Positions 8,634 to 13,185 of a stretch of DNA of 13,185 nucleotides are shown piece by piece. The first letter of the stretch is position 1, and each line of letters begins with the position of its first letter. Made by a program: the position numbers and the translations under genes. The notes beneath the pieces were generated by a model. The model had not been told where the DNA came from, did no database searches, and saw nothing but the letters and a program-made list of their open reading frames with translations. The DNA comes from Collybiopsis luxurians FD-317 M1 (lineage: Eukaryota > Basidiomycota > Agaricomycetes > Agaricales > Omphalotaceae): positions 84,543-97,727 of the forward strand of contig KN834777.1 of assembly GCA_000827265.1 (NCBI GenBank). The letters run 5' to 3'.

Positions 8634-9286
8634 AGCAGTGTAACAGTTGGGGCAGGGAAACGGTGGAAAAGTTGAACGTTTAAAGGAACTTTATATGATA
8701 CTCATATTGCCTCGTGGATTCCTGCTGTCAGAGTCCTCTGTCAATATGTACTGCTGCCGACTAAATTTGAACAACGTGTAATCCTCATGTCAACTTATCC
8801 CACACAAACGCCGCAGTCTGAAGCCTCGAGAAGTCATCTGCCGTGCCTGCTGAGTTGAATGCCAGAGATTCGGAATGGAAATGTTAACGAGGCTGCGATA
8901 AGGCTAATTGACTTGAACTTGCTGAGGTTATTAAAAGGTTATTATCAGATTTTGCTAGCAGGATAAGCATTCATTCGGGTCAGGGGATGGAACACTGTTC
9001 AGATGAGGTATCCAGACATAGCCTCATTGAACGGGTTGAAATAGCAACTGTTGGCTTGGGAGACCTAAGAGCGCATCACCATTCGAAGGTCCCAGATATT
9101 TCCTTAGTTGAATGGTTCAGAAGCATGGTAGTTGATCAATAGTCCAATCCAGACTCAATTTGTTGTGGAATCCAGAATGGATCGAATCGGAGGTGTAGTT
9201 AGATGGTAGGATGACGAATTGTTTTGGGTTTGAGGGGAGGCGCGCTTTATCACAGCTGAAGTTGCTTGAACCTCGGAGTTAGTCAC
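8634..9286. other. Intergenic spacer upstream of the intact ankyrin gene, unit 2
   Basis: Close copy of 566-1220. Contains the minus-strand TATA-like box at 8689-8696. No reading frame of interest and no structured RNA recognised. Confidence 0.5.
8689..8696 (-). promoter_or_regulatory. TATA-like box upstream of the intact DUF6535/ankyrin gene
   Basis: Reads ATATAAAG on the minus strand, about 56 nt upstream of the ATG at 8633. The sequence and spacing are the same in the other copy. Position fits a core promoter, but there is no transcript start to anchor it. Confidence 0.45.
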
Positions 9287-9433
9287 TGCAGTGCGTAGTT
9301 GAAGATCGGTGCTGGTGGGACCGGTGTTCCGGCCCAGGTGACATCGGTATTTTTTATGCGTGCGCCGTTGTTCACTTTTTCTCGTTTCACCACCTCCTTA
9401 GTAATTCCTACATGTCGTATTCACCCTCTACTT

Positions 9434-9800
9434 GACGCCTCGGTTTTCTCTGGCAAACTGTTCAATGGACCAGAACGCTCATGTCGCTGACTAGATCTGG
9501 AATCAAGCCTTATTAAAGCCAAGCCGAAAGTTTATTCTCAATCACTCTTTGGACAGACGCTTCCTTTTGGACAACGCGCTCGCCCATCGAGCTCGAATGT
9601 ACCCCAATACCAATTTCTGCGGTGTCATGCTGCGGCGCTCGGATTCGCATCCACCCCCAAACCCAAACCTGCCCCAAGTATAAAATGGCCTTCGAGATCA
9701 ATGCGAGACAATGACGATTCGTATACTGCGACAGCGAGCTCCTTCACAGTTGGGTCAGGGTAGATTGGGAAGCAGGAGAGGCTTGCGTCGAGGAGTGTCG
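9434..9800 (+). pseudogene. Phosducin-like relic, unit 2 (more eroded)
   Basis: Counterpart of 1889-2368. It begins with a readable SGKLFNGPERS piece (stop at about 9488-9490). A core fragment FLRCHAAALGFAS follows at about 9625-9650, in a frame shifted by a 2-nt loss just upstream. About 87 nt covering the acidic linker and ILPTM part is deleted, leaving only a degraded remnant of the YRDGE..HSWVRVDWEAGEA tail at about 9725-9790. It shares with unit 1 the loss of the central region, so the gene was already broken before duplication. Confidence 0.6.
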
Positions 9801-10068
9801 TGTCTTTGCCCAATTTCTTCACTTTTTTTACTCATATATGGTCTAGAGTCCAAGACGAGATCCAAAATCCTACCATGGCCTCTGATAGCGTTCCGGCATT
9901 CTTCATTGACTGGACCAAATATCCAAATTTGACAAGAGTCAAATGCTGCCTGGTAGCCTTTTGGGACCGTTCGGGACCGCTATTCATTGCCGTACTTTCA
10001 TTGTTCTGCTTCACACCTATGCACCACCGTTCTGACTGTCGTCATGTTTCCAGCCCTTCAAATGTACC

Positions 10069-10997
10069 ATGCCTAGCCCGACCTCTGCCCTCGAACCTAA
10101 ACTTCAACCTACACGAAGTCGGAATGTAAAGATTCGAGGTATCAAAGAAGTTTCGAGCCAGAGTTAGGCTTGTGTGGCTGCAGTCGTGAGTCCCATTGTT
10201 TTCATTTCACAGTCGATTGGTCTCTTGCTAATTTCGGCTCTCAATATCAGCTCCAGTCCTATAGCAAGAAAGACAGAAGTTTCAAGGCGACTGAATAGTC
10301 GAGTGGAATGACAAAGCCCCAGCCAACTGGAGGGTAAAAGCTTTTCAATAACTGAACCAGTCCGTCGTTACTTAATGTCCATTTTGCCACTAACCAATTT
10401 TCACTTAGGGAAATCATCAGCGCTGAAGACGATGAAGATGACAACCCGGTATCTGACTCTGACCTTGTGCTACTCCGCCAGCACATGGGCAACTATATCG
10501 ACTCTGAAGAAGTGGACCTGAATTCCAAACACCCTCCCGCCTCGAAACCTTCCAATCCCTCATCTCAGAGCATTCAAAGCCCCACGCCAAGCCATGCCCG
10601 CAAACATCAACCTTCCTGTACCCCACGATCAAACTTCACAACCTGCCATCCAACTCGTGCTCAAACGCCCGGCACTCATCAACCTTTTCAAATCCACAGC
10701 AACTCGCCAACCGGCTCCTTGTCTTCCGGTAGCCATCAACAGCGCTCTCGCACCCACGGTCAAGCCGTATGCCAACCAACTTATCCTGACTCGCACTCCT
10801 CTGCCTGCGCTCCTCAAGCTTGCCAAATCCTCTTATCGTTGTTCTCTTTCACCCTCCCACCAACTTTTCAACCTACGGACATGGACCTCGGCAATGATGG
10901 TGATGACGTCGAAGCATTAAGATGGATGACCGGAATGGACCACAACCTGCGCATGACCATTGCCGACATGCTCAACAGTTCCGATATCCGACGATGA
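10069..10997 (+). pseudogene. Gene X relic, unit 2
   Basis: An ATG at 10069 opens MPSPTSALEPKLQPTRSRNV in one frame. An extra G near 10137 then shifts the basic KKFR segment out of frame. In the second exon the Trp of KAAEW is a TAG stop (G>A). After a TTAG acceptor at 10408, a single frame stays open from 10410 to 10997: IISAEDDEDDNPVSDSDLVL, then a long Ser/Thr/Pro/His-rich stretch, then MDLGNDGDDVEALRW..GMDHNLRMTIAD and a stop. Two indels against unit 1 are multiples of three in the acidic and C-terminal blocks, hinting at past coding constraint. The family is unknown. A separate acidic piece (ISDDEEEAADWVTQHP) follows at about 10980-11030 in another frame. Confidence 0.4.
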
Positions 10998-11755
10998 GGA
11001 AGAGGCGGCGGACTGGGTCACCCAGCATCCAGCTACCTCTCGACTACTGGTGGTCCCAGGAAGTGAGCAAAATCTTTCCAGTTATGCCTTCTGCATATTC
11101 CTTTTCTCGCAGCTAATACAATTTTCAGATATCATGCCTACTGTTGCCTTCAGCTCTCAATTGTTCAATATTTTCTCTTGTTGTGCTCACTCAGACTGTG
11201 TTACGTTGCTCAATAGCTAACTGCTTAATTCTTTTTTTTTGTTGCTACTTCGCTCACTCGTTACTTGACTGGACTTTGGTCGTCTTTCGCCACGCTACTC
11301 GCCATACTGTACTTGAGTCTGCTACTAGGATATTCTAGTGTACGTAGATTAGGACCCAACAAAAATGCAGTGCACAGTTGACAGCAGAGATATCGACGAT
11401 GGAGTCATTAATTTAACACTGGCGCTTGGGGACCCGGTATTCCGGCCTGTGACAGCTGTATCGGTTTTTCATGCTTCCAGCATTCCTCATATTCGCTCTT
11501 TTATTGGATATAATGCCTATATATATCCTTCCTATATTTTCCTCCAACCAATGTCCCTCATCAAATCATTGAGAACATCCAATTCAGAAGCACTAGCACG
11601 ATCACTGACTTAACCTTTGATCACCCTCTCCTTGCCATTTCCGCATTCTAATCATACCCCAGCAATCCTTGTATTCGCTCGTTTATCGGATAGAATACCT
11701 CTAGATTTTCCCTAAATTTTCTTCTTAACCAAAATCCTTTGATAATTCACTGAGA
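10998..11755. other. Spacer between gene X relic and the SEC14-like copy, unit 2
   Basis: Counterpart of 3578-4407 without two blocks of about 32-36 nt found there. It holds a TATATATA tract at about 11519-11526 and the internal duplicated arms. No intact gene seen. Confidence 0.5.
11481..11603 (+). repeat. Upstream arm of the internal duplication of the SEC14-like 5' region, unit 2
   Basis: Pairs with 11661-11787: shared CTCATATTCGCTC / TTGTATTCGCTC, TATTTTCCTCC / AATTTTCTTCTT, GAGAACATCC / GAGAATGTCC and AGAAGCAC.AGCAC blocks, in the same order. Confidence 0.6.
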
Positions 11756-11787
11756 ATGTCCAATCTAGAAGCACCAGCACAGGCGAG
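11661..11787 (+). repeat. Downstream arm of the internal duplication, unit 2
   Basis: Partner of 11481-11603, running into the first codons of the SEC14-like copy at 11756. Confidence 0.6.
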
Positions 11788-12842
11788 TGCCAGCGCAATG
11801 CCACAGGGGGTCACCGACCCGAACTACAAGCCTTTACCTGTTCGCCTCGGTAATTTGACGGTTCCCCTGCAGCATGCCCTGGACAAGTTCAAGAAAGAGC
11901 TTCAAGAAGAGGGGGTTTTTGTCAAGGACAGAATAGATGATGCCACGCTTTTACTGTTCGTTTCTTTCGCTCCTGTTTTTTCAACTTAGTACCCTGAGCT
12001 CCTTCTGTGTGTTAGATTCCTCAGAGCATGAAAAATTGACGTCGCCTTAGCGAAGGCAATGATAATCAATTGCGAAAAATGGAGGAAAGAGTTTGGAGTT
12101 GACGATATCGTAAAATACGTCTTCCTCGACTTTTTCGAAATACACCAGCTGATCAACTGCGTAGAAACTTTGACTTCCCAGAGAAGGAGGAAGTCGACAA
12201 GTATTACCTGCAATTTTATCGTAAGATGGACAAGGTATGTCTCGCTGTCTTCTCCCTATCACCTGCCTCTCAATGGATGCTAGGATGGTTGCCCAATCTA
12301 CATTGAACAACTCGGAAAACTCGACTTCAAAGCTCTCTATGCATGCACGACACAAGACCGTCTCCTCAAACATCTCATCTGGGAATACGAGAAATTTATA
12401 ACCTCCCGTCTCCCCGCCTGTTCCGCTGCCGTCGGCCACCCCGTCGAAACATCCTGCACCATTCTCGACCTCAAGGATGTCTCTCTCCAATTTCTATCGT
12501 ATCAAAGACTACGTCATGGCCGCCTCATCCATCGGCCAAGACCGTTACCCCGAATGCATGGGTAAATTCTACATCATCAATGCTCCGTGGTTGTTTAGTG
12601 GTGTATGGACGGTCATTAAGCCCTGGTTGGACGAGGTGACGGTGGCGAAGATTGCGATCTTGGGCAAGGACTATAAAGACACGCTGTTGGCTCAGATCCC
12701 GAAGGAGAATTTGCCGAAAGAGCTTGGGGGTGGTTGCACATGTGGGAAGGGGTGTTCATTGAGTGACGAGGGACCGTGGAATGAGGCTAAGTGGCAGAAG
12801 ATCGAGGCGGAGATGAGTAATGGGTCTGCGAAGACGGTATAG
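11756..12842 (+). pseudogene. SEC14-like CRAL-TRIO lipid-transfer protein, copy 2 (broken differently)
   Basis: Homologous exons are 11756-11955, 12016-12114, 12165-12234 and 12284-12842. The N-terminus is intact (MSNLEAPAQASASAMPQGV), so this start is preferred over the internal ATG at 11798. Three private lesions follow. TGA at 12029-12031 replaces the expected Arg in FLRARKFDV. The intron 2 donor GT is AT at 12115-12116. Two bases are missing from a CT run at about 12480-12488, shifting exon 4 so that translation ends near 12565. Downstream of that shift the original frame is open from 12477 to 12842 and nearly identical to copy 1, with the E207-equivalent Glu intact (YPECMGKFY). The conserved Arg before PIYIEQ is Cys (TGC for CGC). 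It cannot make a full CRAL-TRIO protein as read. Confidence 0.8.
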
Positions 12843-13185
12843 AGATAGTTGACTATAGCGTGCGGTTTTACATACATATCCTTCATAGCATTTATCATTT
12901 TTTGAGTTGTTCATCATTTAATTCATGACATACACAGTACGAAGGGTAGTAGCAAATCATTATTTATACTTACCGACATCTTGAATCTTTTGAGAAGGTT
13001 ACTTAGGGTATTTTGGTGTATGGTTTGTTGAGTCTTGTCCACTAATTACTGCTTTATGGTTAATGTGGAAGTTTTGTGAGTATTGATCCTTTAGAGATTA
13101 GTTCTCTGTGAAGTCCAAACATGTTTCTGGGGTTGTATCAGACTTGAGCCTGATGTTCAAACCTAACTTGTCATCCATTTTACTG
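12843..13185. other. 3' flank of SEC14-like copy 2, running off the window
   Basis: Nearly identical to 5497-5837, with about eight differences by eye including single-base indels. By analogy with unit 1, a further ankyrin-gene 3' end could follow beyond the edge, but this is not visible. Confidence 0.6.

Larger units (their letters stand above)
8070..13185. repeat. Unit 2 of a tandem segmental duplication
   Basis: Collinear with 1-5837. Similarity by eye is very high in the first 1.2 kb and in the last 0.8 kb, and lower with many small indels in the middle (phosducin-like relic and gene X). The right boundary lies beyond the window end, so the array could continue. Confidence 0.95.

Noticed and set aside
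12477..12842. A separate 121-aa protein starting at ATG 12477.
   Set aside because: It is the C-terminal part of the SEC14-like copy 2. The ATG is created by GATGTC, and the frame is only separate because of a 2-nt loss in the CT run just after it.
1..13185. The whole repeat unit as a transposon or giant mobile element.
   Set aside because: No terminal inverted repeats, target-site duplication, transposase or integrase was seen. Unit ends are not visible, and unequal recombination is the simpler explanation.
1..13185. CRISPR arrays, rRNA or tRNA genes.
   Set aside because: No spaced direct repeats of that kind and no tRNA- or rRNA-like sequence was recognised on either strand.

Overview
The window looks like genomic DNA from an agaricomycete (mushroom-forming) basidiomycete. 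The evidence is an N-terminal DUF6535 membrane domain joined to ankyrin repeats (a family I know from Agaricomycetes), spliceosomal introns of only about 49-75 nt with GT..AG ends, and a fungal Sec14-type CRAL-TRIO gene. Nothing bacterial or viral is seen.

The main architectural fact is a large tandem segmental duplication. Unit 1 (1-5837) and unit 2 (8070-13185) align in the same order and orientation: first exons of a DUF6535/ankyrin gene on the minus strand, an intergenic spacer, a phosducin-like relic, an unrecognised acidic/Ser-Pro-rich relic (gene X), a duplicated promoter/first-exon segment, a SEC14-like gene on the plus strand, and a shared 3' flank. Both units run off the window edges, so it may be part of a longer array. 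Between them (about 5838-8069) lies the large 3' exon and downstream flank of the unit 2 ankyrin gene, the only clearly intact gene here: three exons, 8633-8381, 8325-8162 and 8102-6159, about 786 aa.

The passenger genes are broken in both units. The two SEC14-like copies carry different lesions: copy 1 has two in-frame stops and copy 2 has a stop, a lost splice donor and a 2-nt frameshift. The phosducin-like relic lacks its middle in both units, so that loss predates the duplication. Gene X has separate frame lesions in each copy.

The copies differ largely by transitions at what look like ancestral CpG sites, often CpG>TpG in one copy and CpG>CpA in the other at the same site. That is the footprint expected from cytosine methylation of repeats followed by deamination, a RIP/MIP-like process. 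The intact ankyrin exon, by contrast, is almost CpG-free (about six CpGs in 1.94 kb by manual count) yet open throughout. My reading is a methylated, decaying tandem block in which only the membrane-ankyrin gene has stayed open.
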